Of a DNA stretch of 64,000 bases, positions 57,259 through 64,000 are shown piece after piece. Origin of the DNA: Devosia nitrariae (lineage in GTDB: Bacteria > Pseudomonadota > Alphaproteobacteria > Rhizobiales > Devosiaceae). The stretch lies in the NCBI RefSeq assembly GCF_030160115.1, contig NZ_BSNS01000024.1, forward strand, positions 186,001 through 250,000, written 5' to 3'. The number at the start of each line of letters is the position of its first letter. Within the stretch, counting starts at the first letter, position 1. A model generated the notes under the pieces. It ran no database searches, had not been told where the DNA came from, and worked only from the letters and a program-made list of their open reading frames with translations. The position numbers and the translations under genes are program-made.

Positions 57259-57879
57259 TTACCGGCTCACCATGGCGAAAAACCTGTCCTGCTCCTCGCG
57301 GTCCTCGGCAAAGACGCCGGTGAAACGGTGGGTGATGGTCTTGACGCCGTGGGCATGGACGCCGCGCATGGACATGCACATGTGCTCGGCCTCGAGCATA
57401 ACGGCGGCGCCGCGCGGGCCGAGGTGCTCGTTCAAGGCGTCGAGGATCTGCGCGGTCAGGTTCTCCTGCGTCTGCAGGCGCCGGGCAAAGACCTCGACGA
57501 GGCGGGCGAGCTTCGAGAGACCAACGACGCCGTCATGGGGCAGGTAGGCGATGTGCGCCTTGCCCACGAACGGCACCATGTGGTGCTCGCAATGCGAGTG
57601 GAAGGGAATATCGCGCACCAGCACGATATCATCGTAACCGCCGACTTCCTTGAAGGTGCGCTCGAGGATATCCCTCGGATCCTGCTCGTAGCCGGCATAA
57701 AGCTCGCGATAGGCCTTGGCCACGCGCAGGGGCGTGTCGCGCAGCCCCTCGCGGTCAGGGTCATCGCCGGCCCAGGCGATGAGCGTGCGCACGGCTGCTT
57801 CCACTTCCTTTAGGGAAGGGCGCGGGACCTTCGCATGGTCGAGGGCGAGCACCTCGTGCGGCTTGACGCGGGCGTCCAT
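57259..57879 (-). CDS. folE: GTP cyclohydrolase I
   Basis: A 206-residue FolE, first step of tetrahydrofolate synthesis. Zinc ligands C97 and H100 in HSHCEHHMVPFVGKAHIAYLP and C168 in EAEHMCMSMRGV; catalytic GLSKLARLVEVFARRLQTQENLTAQI. The divergent IscU-like gene begins 145 bases upstream; the order folE / scaffold / yidD / thrS is common in Rhizobiales. Confidence 0.97.
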   Translation of the reverse strand: MDARVKPHEVLALDHAKVPRPSLKEVEAAVRTLIAWAGDDPDREGLRDTPLRVAKAYRELYAGYEQDPRDILERTFKEVGGYDDIVLVRDIPFHSHCEHHMVPFVGKAHIAYLPHDGVVGLSKLARLVEVFARRLQTQENLTAQILDALNEHLGPRGAAVMLEAEHMCMSMRGVHAHGVKTITHRFTGVFAEDREEQDRFFAMVSR

Positions 57880-58023
57880 TAGGGTCGGCTCCTTGTTGCT
57901 AGGGTCGCTCGAGCGCCCCGCGCAATCGGATCACGTCGGCCAGTGCGAGGCCTGACAGTGCGGTTGCGAGCACTTATATAGGGCAAGTCATACGCGTCTC
58001 AAGAAACAGATTTGTGCCGAAAC

Positions 58024-58476
58024 ATGGAACTGAGCGATCTCTATTCCGAAAAAATCCTCGATATTGCGGCAAACGCCCCCAAGGCGCCGCGGCTGACTGA
58101 ACCGGACGCCACGGCACGCAAAGTCAGTCGCATTTGCGGCTCCATCATCGAGGTCGACCTGGTGGTGCGCGATGGCCTGATCGCGGAATACGGGCACGAG
58201 ATCTCCGCCTGCGCGCTCGGGCAGACATCGGCAGCGATCGTTGCGCGCGAGATCGTCGGGACGACGCCTGGCGAGTTCCAGGCGCTGCGCGCGCAGATGC
58301 ACGCGATGCTCAGGCAGGGCGGCGCCCCGCCGACCGGGCGCTGGGCAGACCTCAGATATCTCGAGCCTGTGCGCGACTATCCGCCACGCCACGCCTCGAC
58401 GCTTCTCGTCTTCGACGCGGTCGCGGCTGCGCTTGAAAAGATCGAGTCGCGGGAGTCGGTTGCGGCGGCTTCCTGA
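58024..58476 (+). CDS. IscU/SufU-like iron-sulfur scaffold, partly degenerate
   Basis: A 150-residue NifU_N-fold protein. Two of the usual three cluster cysteines are present: C38 in RKVSRICGS and C63 in SACALGQTSAAIV. The third, normally C in RxxCA near the C-terminus, is replaced: PPRHASTLLVFDAV. Family members in Rhizobiales are of unknown cluster-binding ability. ATG 58024; the stop overlaps the yidD start as TGATG. Confidence 0.84.
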   Translation: MELSDLYSEKILDIAANAPKAPRLTEPDATARKVSRICGSIIEVDLVVRDGLIAEYGHEISACALGQTSAAIVAREIVGTTPGEFQALRAQMHAMLRQGGAPPTGRWADLRYLEPVRDYPPRHASTLLVFDAVAAALEKIESRESVAAAS

Positions 58477-58787
58477 TGCAAAACCTCATCGGCGGGTTCT
58501 GGCGGGTCGTCGATTTTCCGTTCAAGGTCGCGGCGGTCTTTCTCATCACCGTCTACCGCTACACGCTCTCGGCCTTCATCGGACGGATGTGTCGGCATCT
58601 GCCTACCTGCTCGGAATATACGCGCGATGCCATCTGGCGCTTCGGCTTCTGGCCGGGCGGATGGATGGGTCTGGCGCGGTTTTCCCGGTGCCGCCCGGGC
58701 GGAACGCATGGATACGATCCCGTGCCGGAGGAAATCCCGCCCGGATCGCACTGGTACACCCCGTGGCGCTATGGGCGGTGGCGGTAG
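58476..58787 (+). CDS. yidD: Membrane protein insertion efficiency factor YidD
   Basis: A 103-residue YidD with its hallmark VYRYTLSAFIGRMCRHLPTCSEYTRDAIWRFGFWPGGWMGLARFSRCRPGGTHGYDPVPEE; the three conserved cysteines are C39, C45 and C72. It aids YidC-dependent insertion. Usually beside rnpA-yidC, but next to a scaffold gene in Alphaproteobacteria. Its ATG overlaps the preceding stop by one base. Confidence 0.93.
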   Translation: MQNLIGGFWRVVDFPFKVAAVFLITVYRYTLSAFIGRMCRHLPTCSEYTRDAIWRFGFWPGGWMGLARFSRCRPGGTHGYDPVPEEIPPGSHWYTPWRYGRWR

Positions 58788-58868
58788 GGTCCGCGATCGC
58801 AAACCGCACGTGCCCGGGGCGATGCCAGCCTTTCCACGCACGCTCGCGAGTGCTAAACCCCGTCGCTG

Positions 58869-58890
58869 CCCGGGAATGGTCCCGGGTTTT
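58869..58890 (+). terminator. Possible attenuator hairpin in the thrS leader
   Basis: CCCGGG (58869-58874) and CCCGGG (58881-58886) enclose AATGGT and are followed by TTTT, a compact intrinsic terminator 21 bases before the thrS ATG. A further CCCGGG at 58814-58819 in the same leader could pair with either arm and prevent it from forming. It may simply end the yidD transcript. Confidence 0.55.
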
Positions 58891-58911
58891 CATGATTCAT
58901 GGAGTTGGAAA

Positions 58912-60888
58912 ATGATCACGGTTAGATTCCCCGATGGCGCCACACGCGAATACGCGATGGGCACCACGGGCACGACCGTCGTCGAGTCCATCTCCAAGTC
59001 GCTGGCCAAGGCGACGGTGGCTATGCGCGTCGACGGCGTGCTGTCGGACCTTTCGGACGAGGTGCCGGACGGGGCAACGATCGAGTTCGTCAAGCGCGAC
59101 GACCCGGCGGCGCTCGAGCTCATCCGGCACGATGCCGCGCACGTCCTTGCCGAGGCCGTGCAGGAACTCTGGCCCGGTACGCAGGTGACCATCGGACCGG
59201 TGATCGAGAACGGGTTCTACTACGACTTCTATCGCGAGCAGCCGTTCTCGGAGGAGGACCTGCGCGCCATTGAAAAGAAGATGGCCGAGATCATCGATCG
59301 GGGTGCTGCCTTTACCAAGGAAGTCTGGTCGCGCGATCAGGCGCGGGCCTTTTTCGAGACAAAGGGCGAAGCGTTCAAGGTGGAGCTCGTCGATGCCATC
59401 CCCGAGGACCAGTCGATCAGGATCTATCGGCAGGGCCAGTGGCTCGATCTTTGCCGCGGTCCGCACATGCGTTCGGTCAAGGACGTGGGCCAGGCCTTCA
59501 CGCTGACCAAGGTCGCCGGTGCCTATTGGCGCGGGGACAGCAATAATCCCGTCTTGAGCCGGATCTACGGCACCGCGTTTGCCACCAGGGAGCAGCTTGA
59601 GGCCTACCTCACGATGATGGAGGAGGCCGAGAAGCGCGACCACCGCAAGCTCGGCCGGGAGATGGACCTCTTCCACCTTCAGGAGGAAGCGCAGGGCAGC
59701 GTCTTCTGGCATCCGAAGGGTTTCGTCATCTACAACCAGATGGAGGCCTACATCCGCCGCCGCCTCGATGGTGCCGGATACAAGGAGATCAAGACCCCGC
59801 AGCTCGTCGACAACAAGCTATGGGTGAAGTCAGGTCACTGGGGCAAGTTTCGCGAGAACATGTTCGTTGTGCCCGACGAGATCCCCTCGACTGAAGGCGA
59901 GCAGCCCGAGATCTCCTCGGACGTCAATTTTCTGGCGCTGAAGCCCATGAACTGCCCGGCGCACGTCCAAGTCTTCAATCAGGGAATCAAGTCCTACCGC
60001 GATCTGCCGTTGCGTCTCGCCGAATTCGGCTGCTGCCACCGCAACGAGGCGCACGGCGCTCTTCATGGGCTGATGCGTGTTCGCCAGATGACCCAGGACG
60101 ACGCGCATATCTTCTGCCGGGAAGATCAGATCCAGGCAGAAACAGAAGCCTTCTGCAACCTGCTGGACTCCGTCTATGCGGATATGGGCTTCAGCGAGGT
60201 CAAAATCCTGCTGGCAACCCGACCTGACACGAGGGCGGGCGACGATGCCGTTTGGGACGTGGCCGAGAAGGGCCTCGGCGACGCGCTGGCGGCTACCGGT
60301 CGCAAGTTCGAGATCGCGGAAGGCGAAGGGGCGTTCTACGGTCCCAAGCTCGAATTCCATCTCAAGGACGCCATAGGCCGCTCCTGGCAATGTGGCACCC
60401 TGCAGCTCGATTTCGTGATGCCCGAGCGGCTTGATGCCTCCTATGTGGCAGAGGATGGCTCGCGGCAGCGCCCGGTGATGCTGCATCGCGCAATCCTCGG
60501 TTCACTCGAGCGCTTCATTGCCATCCTCATTGAGAACCACGCGGGCAAGATGCCTATGTGGTTGGCTCCGGTGCAGGTGGTGGTCGCGACCATCGTCTCG
60601 GAAGCGGATGAATATGCGCAAAAACTCGTCGACCAGCTCAAAGCGGCAGGCATCCGCGCCGAGATCGACACCCGCAATGAGAAGATCAACTACAAGGTGC
60701 GCGAACACTCGGTTGGCAAGGTGCCGGTGATGTTCGTCGTCGGCAAACGGGAGGCCGAGGAGGGCACAGTATCGGTGCGCCGGTTGGGGAGCGATGGTCA
60801 GGCCGTGCTGCCCTTCAGGGACGCCATGGTGGCACTGATGGCCGAGGCCGCGGCGCCGGATCTGAAGGCGGCAGCCCAGGCTGCCTGA
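58912..60888 (+). CDS. thrS: Threonyl-tRNA synthetase
   Basis: A 658-residue class II synthetase. TGS domain at 1-65, editing domain with HDAAHVLAEAVQELWP and the metal-binding CRGPHMRSV region, catalytic core with NCPAHVQVFNQGIKSYRDLPLRLAEFGCCHRNEAHGALHGLMRVRQMTQDDAHIFC (motif 2, zinc ligands) and the anticodon-binding C-terminus VVVATIVSEADEYAQKLVDQLKAAGIRAEIDTRNEKINYKVREHS. The start at 58912 gives the canonical MITVRFPDG; the frame is open upstream without homology. Confidence 0.97.
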   Translation: MITVRFPDGATREYAMGTTGTTVVESISKSLAKATVAMRVDGVLSDLSDEVPDGATIEFVKRDDPAALELIRHDAAHVLAEAVQELWPGTQVTIGPVIENGFYYDFYREQPFSEEDLRAIEKKMAEIIDRGAAFTKEVWSRDQARAFFETKGEAFKVELVDAIPEDQSIRIYRQGQWLDLCRGPHMRSVKDVGQAFTLTKVAGAYWRGDSNNPVLSRIYGTAFATREQLEAYLTMMEEAEKRDHRKLGREMDLFHLQEEAQGSVFWHPKGFVIYNQMEAYIRRRLDGAGYKEIKTPQLVDNKLWVKSGHWGKFRENMFVVPDEIPSTEGEQPEISSDVNFLALKPMNCPAHVQVFNQGIKSYRDLPLRLAEFGCCHRNEAHGALHGLMRVRQMTQDDAHIFCREDQIQAETEAFCNLLDSVYADMGFSEVKILLATRPDTRAGDDAVWDVAEKGLGDALAATGRKFEIAEGEGAFYGPKLEFHLKDAIGRSWQCGTLQLDFVMPERLDASYVAEDGSRQRPVMLHRAILGSLERFIAILIENHAGKMPMWLAPVQVVVATIVSEADEYAQKLVDQLKAAGIRAEIDTRNEKINYKVREHSVGKVPVMFVVGKREAEEGTVSVRRLGSDGQAVLPFRDAMVALMAEAAAPDLKAAAQAA

Positions 60889-60900
60889 TCACAAACAAGG

Positions 60901-60924
60901 ACCGCCCCTCATAGGGGCGGTTTT
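60901..60924 (+). terminator. Intrinsic terminator of thrS
   Basis: ACCGCCCC (60901-60908), loop TCATA, GGGGCGGT (60914-60921) and TTTT give a textbook rho-independent terminator 12 bases after the thrS stop. It ends only a few bases before the next ATG at 60929. Confidence 0.92.
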
Positions 60925-60928
60925 CTCC

Positions 60929-61396
60929 ATGCCGACTTTTCTGCACAAAGCCCCCGTCATCAGGCCGGCGCGCGCCGAGGAGCGGCACGAGCTGATCGAA
61001 CTGCAGCGGCGCGCGTCGCTCATGCACGAGGCCTACCGCGAGGCGCTCACCGCCCACCCCGAGGCGGTCGATCTACCGGCGGCGCAAATCGACGATGGCT
61101 CGGTGCTGGTCGCGGAGTTGGGCGCGCGGCTGGCCGGCTTCATAGTCATGCTGCCGAATGGCGCGGAGGTCGAGGTCGACGGCCTGTTCGTTGAACCGGG
61201 TTTTTGGCGACGCGGAATCGGACGAGTGCTTATGGCGGCCGGTGAGGCCGAGGCGCGCCCGCTCGGCGTCGCCCGCCTTTCGGTCATCGCCGCGCCCGAG
61301 GCGGAAGCCTTCTATGCCGCCTGCGGCTTCGTCACCACGGGCCCCGAATCAACTCCCTTCGGCCCCGCCATTCGCATGCGAAAGACGCTCCTATGA
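60929..61396 (+). CDS. GNAT acetyltransferase after thrS
   Basis: A 155-residue GNAT enzyme: VIRPARAEERHELIELQRRASLMHEAYREAL, FIVMLPNGAEVEVDGLFVEPGFWRRGIGRVLMAAGEAEARPLGVARLSVIAAPEAEAFYAACGFVTTGPES with motif A RRGIGR. The ATG at 60929 is five bases after the thrS terminator, leaving no room for a normal leader; readthrough or a leaderless message is needed. No alternative start preserves the N-terminus. Coupled to the next gene by an ATGA overlap. Confidence 0.87.
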   Translation: MPTFLHKAPVIRPARAEERHELIELQRRASLMHEAYREALTAHPEAVDLPAAQIDDGSVLVAELGARLAGFIVMLPNGAEVEVDGLFVEPGFWRRGIGRVLMAAGEAEARPLGVARLSVIAAPEAEAFYAACGFVTTGPESTPFGPAIRMRKTLL

Positions 61397-61620
61397 CTCG
61401 CCCGTCGAACCGTGAACTGAAGGTCCTGACCCACCTTGGTGAGGAAAATGCGCTGGGGCCTGACGATTTCCAGGATGTCGGCGAGAAGGTGTTCGCGCGA
61501 ATGCTGGAGAAGGGGTGGATCGTGCGCGCCGATGGCCAGGCTGACCGATATCGCGCGACGGTCAAAGGGTTGACCGTCCATGAGGGCGAAATCATCTTCA
61601 AGGGGCGCTGGAAGCGCTAG
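61393..61620 (+). CDS. Small hypothetical protein
   Basis: A 75-residue soluble protein, TRPSNRELKVLTHLGEENALGPDDFQDVGEKVFARMLEKGWIVRADGQADRYRATVKGLTVHEGEIIFKGRWKR, that looks like a single winged helix-type fold: LTHL/ARMLEKGWI/YRATVKGL. It shares an ATGA overlap with the GNAT gene and so is probably translated with it. Not recognised by name. Confidence 0.75.
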   Translation: MTRPSNRELKVLTHLGEENALGPDDFQDVGEKVFARMLEKGWIVRADGQADRYRATVKGLTVHEGEIIFKGRWKR

Positions 61621-61693
61621 CGACCTTCGGGGGGCGGTCGATCAGCAGCAGGCCGAGAGGATCGAGGCAAGCCTCGCATAGAGTGGAACTGCC

Positions 61694-62125
61694 ATGGCCG
61701 AACCTATCGCCATTACCCGCACGATCTCCATCGACCCTGGTGAGATCGAGGAAAGCTTCATTCGCGCCTCAGGCCCCGGCGGGCAGAACGTCAACAAGGT
61801 GTCGAGCGCGGTGCAGCTGCGTTTCAATCTCGAAAAGTCGCCCTCTCTTCCCGAGCCGGTCAAGCGGCGGGTCGCGAACCTTGCGGGTAGCCGGCTGACC
61901 AAGGACGGGGTGATCGTACTGACGTCCAACAGCTATCGCACGCAGCAGCAAAACCGGGATGCAGCCGTTGCGCGGCTGGTGGCGCTTCTGCGCGAGGGGT
62001 CGATCGTACCCAAGCGGCGCATCGCGACAAGACCGACGCTCGCCTCCAGGGAGCGGCGTATCGCCGGCAAGGTCAAGCGTAGCGCGATCAAGCAGATGCG
62101 GCAGGGGCCTAGCGGGGAAGACTAG
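61694..62125 (+). CDS. arfB: Alternative ribosome-rescue factor ArfB
   Basis: A 143-residue peptidyl-tRNA hydrolase of the YaeJ/ArfB type. GGQ is at residues 29-31 in RASGPGGQNVNKVSSAVQLRF; the C-terminal tail is basic (RPTLASRERRIAGKVKRSAIKQMRQ) as needed to enter the empty mRNA channel of stalled ribosomes. It is shorter than RF1/RF2 and lacks a codon-reading domain. Its last 17 bases overlap the end of the convergent membrane protein gene. Confidence 0.95.
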   Translation: MAEPIAITRTISIDPGEIEESFIRASGPGGQNVNKVSSAVQLRFNLEKSPSLPEPVKRRVANLAGSRLTKDGVIVLTSNSYRTQQQNRDAAVARLVALLREGSIVPKRRIATRPTLASRERRIAGKVKRSAIKQMRQGPSGED

Positions 62126-63134
62126 GCGAGAGCGCTTCGGGATCCCGCGGAATATCGCCCGTACACGCAAGGATCACCTCGTCGGTGATCGCCTGGGTTT
62201 GCTCTGGTGTCGGATCGGGAGATTCGACCGCCGCCCAGAGGTCGTTGGCCTCAACCTGCGCAAGGGCGCAGCCACAATAGGCGGTGCAATAAGGCTCGCT
62301 CGAGCCGGCATTGACACAGCCGATCTCGCAGGTGCGGGTGAAGGAATTGGTCGAAGCGGTCCGCGAGAAAACCGTGTTGGCGGTGGGGTAGAGCATGGCC
62401 AGCAGCACGGGCTGGTGGACGAGGTAAATGACGAGGCTCCAGCGTCCAGCACCGATCAGTAAGCGCGACAGGCGGCCATTAGCCCGCCACCGGCCGATGC
62501 GCTCGGCCCAGCCTCTGCTCAGTGCCAGGCGGGTGAGGCCGATGCCGGCGAGCGTGACACCGAACCAGGGAAAGACCGGCACAAGGTCATTGGTCGGAGG
62601 CGGCACCGGCCAAAAACCGATCCAGGACCAGACCCGTTCGCTGAACATCGGATTGGTGTAGATCAGCGGTCCCGCAACGAAGGCGGCCGAAAGCGCGAAA
62701 ACCAGCCAGAGCGGCGTGCGCAGAAAGGCGAGGCCGGCAAGGCTGAAGAGGGCGATGGCGTGCAGCACGCCGAAATAGACGAAGGTCTGTGGAAAGGCGA
62801 TCAGCGTGCCTGCGGTCACCAGCAGCGCCGCGCCGCCGATAACGGCGAAACGGCGCCAGAAGGCCGGCCAGCGGATCCCACGGCCATGGGCAAGGACGAG
62901 TCCGACCCCGACGAGGAAAACGAAGCTGCCGAGCAGGGTTCGGGCGAACGCGACCCAAATTGGGTGGGTGCTGACGTCGACCGGAATCAGCCAGAGAAAG
63001 CTGAGGTCCCAGAAGAAGTGGTAAACGACGACCCCAATAATGGCGGCGCCGCGAACGGCGTCCACCAGCCCATAGCGGGGACGGGAAGTGGCGGCGCCCT
63101 CGGACGTCGCAGTGAGGGCGCCGGCACCGTTCAT
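62109..63134 (-). CDS. Heparan-acetyltransferase-like membrane protein (DUF1624) with Cys-rich tail
   Basis: A 341-residue polytopic membrane protein with about eight helices and the DUF1624/NAGAT pattern RYGLVDAVRGAAIIGVVVYHFFWDLSFLWLI, LVGVGLVLAHGRGIRWPAFWRRFAVIGGAALLVTAGTLIAFPQTFVYFGVLHAIALFSLAG and LVIYLVHQPVLLAMLYP. After the last helix an extra 70-residue tail has CEIGCVNAGSSEPYCTAYCGCALAQ and a later C, six or more closely spaced cysteines. Its start overlaps the preceding gene's stop by four bases. Confidence 0.85.
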   Translation of the reverse strand: MNGAGALTATSEGAATSRPRYGLVDAVRGAAIIGVVVYHFFWDLSFLWLIPVDVSTHPIWVAFARTLLGSFVFLVGVGLVLAHGRGIRWPAFWRRFAVIGGAALLVTAGTLIAFPQTFVYFGVLHAIALFSLAGLAFLRTPLWLVFALSAAFVAGPLIYTNPMFSERVWSWIGFWPVPPPTNDLVPVFPWFGVTLAGIGLTRLALSRGWAERIGRWRANGRLSRLLIGAGRWSLVIYLVHQPVLLAMLYPTANTVFSRTASTNSFTRTCEIGCVNAGSSEPYCTAYCGCALAQVEANDLWAAVESPDPTPEQTQAITDEVILACTGDIPRDPEALSPSLPR

Positions 63135-64000
63135 TCGGACGTAGCGTCGATCTTGACCTTGCTGATCAGCGCCGTCGGATCGCTCTCGGCTGCCATGAAG
63201 TCGAACATGGTCAAGCCGGCTTCATCGAGCGCGGTCACCGTCAGCGAAAGCGTGTCGTTGCCACGGATGAAGGCGGCGACAGCAGCGCCAACCTTGGCCG
63301 CCTGCTCGTCCCCTCCGAGAACACCCATGACCATGCCCTCGGCGACACCCGCCATCATCGGGCGCATGGTGGCTGCGTCGGCACCCTGCTCGGCGCCCGC
63401 CATGTCGAGGGCGATCTTGACGAAGCCGGCATCAGTGATGTCGAGTTTGACGTCCTTGACGGTGACGCCCATGCCGGCCATGGCGGCAACGTTGGTGTCG
63501 GTCGAAAACAGTTCAGCAACGGCGTTGCCGAGGGTGCCGGCGAGCTTGAGCGTCATGATGTCCCTGGCGTCGAACGTCACGTCCTTAACAGCGATGGTTT
63601 CGGTCGCCTCGTCCCATGCGAGCGAGAGATTGTAGCCGAGGTCAAGACTGGTGATACCCGCGGCGATCATCTGCTGGATCTGCTCGTCCTCACTGGTTTC
63701 GGGCAGGTTGATGACGACGTTGCTGGCTGAACTGTCGATCGAGGCGGGAATGCCGTTGACGTAGTTGGCAAGCGAGAGGTCGAACGCGCCCACCGATGCT
63801 GTGATTCGCTCTCCGGGAGCGTCGGGGTTGGGCACGTCGAACGCGATATCCGAGAGCGCGAAGCCTTCGAAGGCGGGTATCAGGCTACGGGCGTTGGACT
63901 CGAACCAGGTCTCATCGACATTCTCGGGAGCGTTGCGCAGGACTTCGGCCTGGGCCGAGAAGTCAAACCCCTTGAACACCGTGCTGCCGACGCTGAAGTC
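63131..64000 (-). CDS. Unrecognised protein, 5' end outside window
   Basis: At least 289 residues of a beta-rich protein whose N-terminus is past base 64000; the frame is open to the window edge, and GTG at 63979 is unlikely to be the true start. Visible parts: FEGFALSDIAFDVPNPDAPGERITASVGAFDLSLANYVNGIPASIDSSASNVVINLP and VTFDARDIMTLKLAGTLGNAVAEL. The repeated DLSLAN/DLGYNLSL and LTVTALDEAGL strands resemble envelope or lipid-binding beta-structures. Coupled to the DUF1624 gene by ATGA. No known family can be named. Confidence 0.72.
   Translation of the reverse strand, partial: DFSVGSTVFKGFDFSAQAEVLRNAPENVDETWFESNARSLIPAFEGFALSDIAFDVPNPDAPGERITASVGAFDLSLANYVNGIPASIDSSASNVVINLPETSEDEQIQQMIAAGITSLDLGYNLSLAWDEATETIAVKDVTFDARDIMTLKLAGTLGNAVAELFSTDTNVAAMAGMGVTVKDVKLDITDAGFVKIALDMAGAEQGADAATMRPMMAGVAEGMVMGVLGGDEQAAKVGAAVAAFIRGNDTLSLTVTALDEAGLTMFDFMAAESDPTALISKVKIDATSE

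Noticed and set aside
1..64000. CRISPR arrays, insertion sequences, prophage or integrative elements
   Set aside because: I looked for regularly spaced repeats, transposase or integrase motifs and tRNA-flanked insertions and saw none; the tRNA-Leu has no integrase nearby.

Overview
The window is a 64 kb stretch of a GC-rich alphaproteobacterial chromosome. Gene content and order (topA-dprA-plsY-pyrC-pyrB-ruvX; gatC-gatA; argS-SPOR-scpA-scpB-tatABC-serS-surE; cysE-DUF3126; an IscU-like scaffold gene beside yidD and folE), a perfect CtrA-type box and rhizobial-style palindromic intergenic elements point to Hyphomicrobiales. Devosia or a relative is my best guess; this is inference, not a database match. 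Coding density is high, with many ATGA, GTGA and TGATG overlaps, several TTG and GTG starts, and convergent genes that share stop codons. I see no insertion sequence, prophage, CRISPR array, plasmid gene or rRNA operon. One tRNA gene, tRNA-Leu(UAA), is present.

Layout. 1-6.5 kb, minus strand: DNA topoisomerase I (3' end off the window), DprA, glycerol-3-phosphate acyltransferase PlsY, a dihydroorotase-like protein without its zinc histidines, aspartate carbamoyltransferase and RuvX. 6.5-11 kb, plus strand: a truncated metallo-hydrolase-like protein, GatC, a GNAT enzyme, GatA and small conserved proteins. 11-13.4 kb: MTA/SAH nucleosidase, an ErpA-type Fe-S carrier and a dGTPase. 13.4-25.1 kb, plus strand: ArgS, a SPOR protein, ScpA, ScpB, an orphan ABC ATPase, TatABC, SerS, SurE and CcdA. 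No nagZ or pcm is seen where related genomes usually carry them.

25.2-44.7 kb is a patchwork of small units: a CelD-like acetyltransferase; a three-gene DGPF protein / ECF42-type sigma factor / VOC protein cluster; RadC and methionine aminopeptidase; a TauE-type exporter, SfsA, CinA-like and Gpt; a methyltransferase next to tRNA-Leu; a divergent TetR / DHFR-like pair around a perfect 18-bp operator; an Ogt-type DNA repair protein; a CHAD + CYTH pair; a TipA-like MerR regulator with its own operator; and a gluconate module (gluconokinase, gluconate 5-dehydrogenase, 6-phosphogluconate dehydrogenase).

44.7-64 kb holds a TetA-like MFS pump with a GNAT gene, an FAD monooxygenase with a zinc-finger protein, an alpha/beta hydrolase, CysE, a transglutaminase-like cysteine peptidase, a double-PilZ protein, a PAS protein and a rhomboid protease sharing a CtrA box, an isoprenylcysteine-methyltransferase-like enzyme, HisI, an AraC regulator, FolE, an IscU-like scaffold, YidD, ThrS, ArfB, a heparan-acetyltransferase-like membrane protein with a cysteine-rich tail, and an unrecognised protein that continues past the right edge.

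Most of the window is ordinary core genome. The structures most worth a second look are a 142-bp imperfect palindrome at 17443-17584 where nagZ would be expected, three dispersed palindromic elements (one supplies the erpA stop codon), the zinc-less dihydroorotase, the hairpin in the thrS leader, and the Cys-rich extension at 62.1 kb. I found no convincing entirely new multi-gene system.
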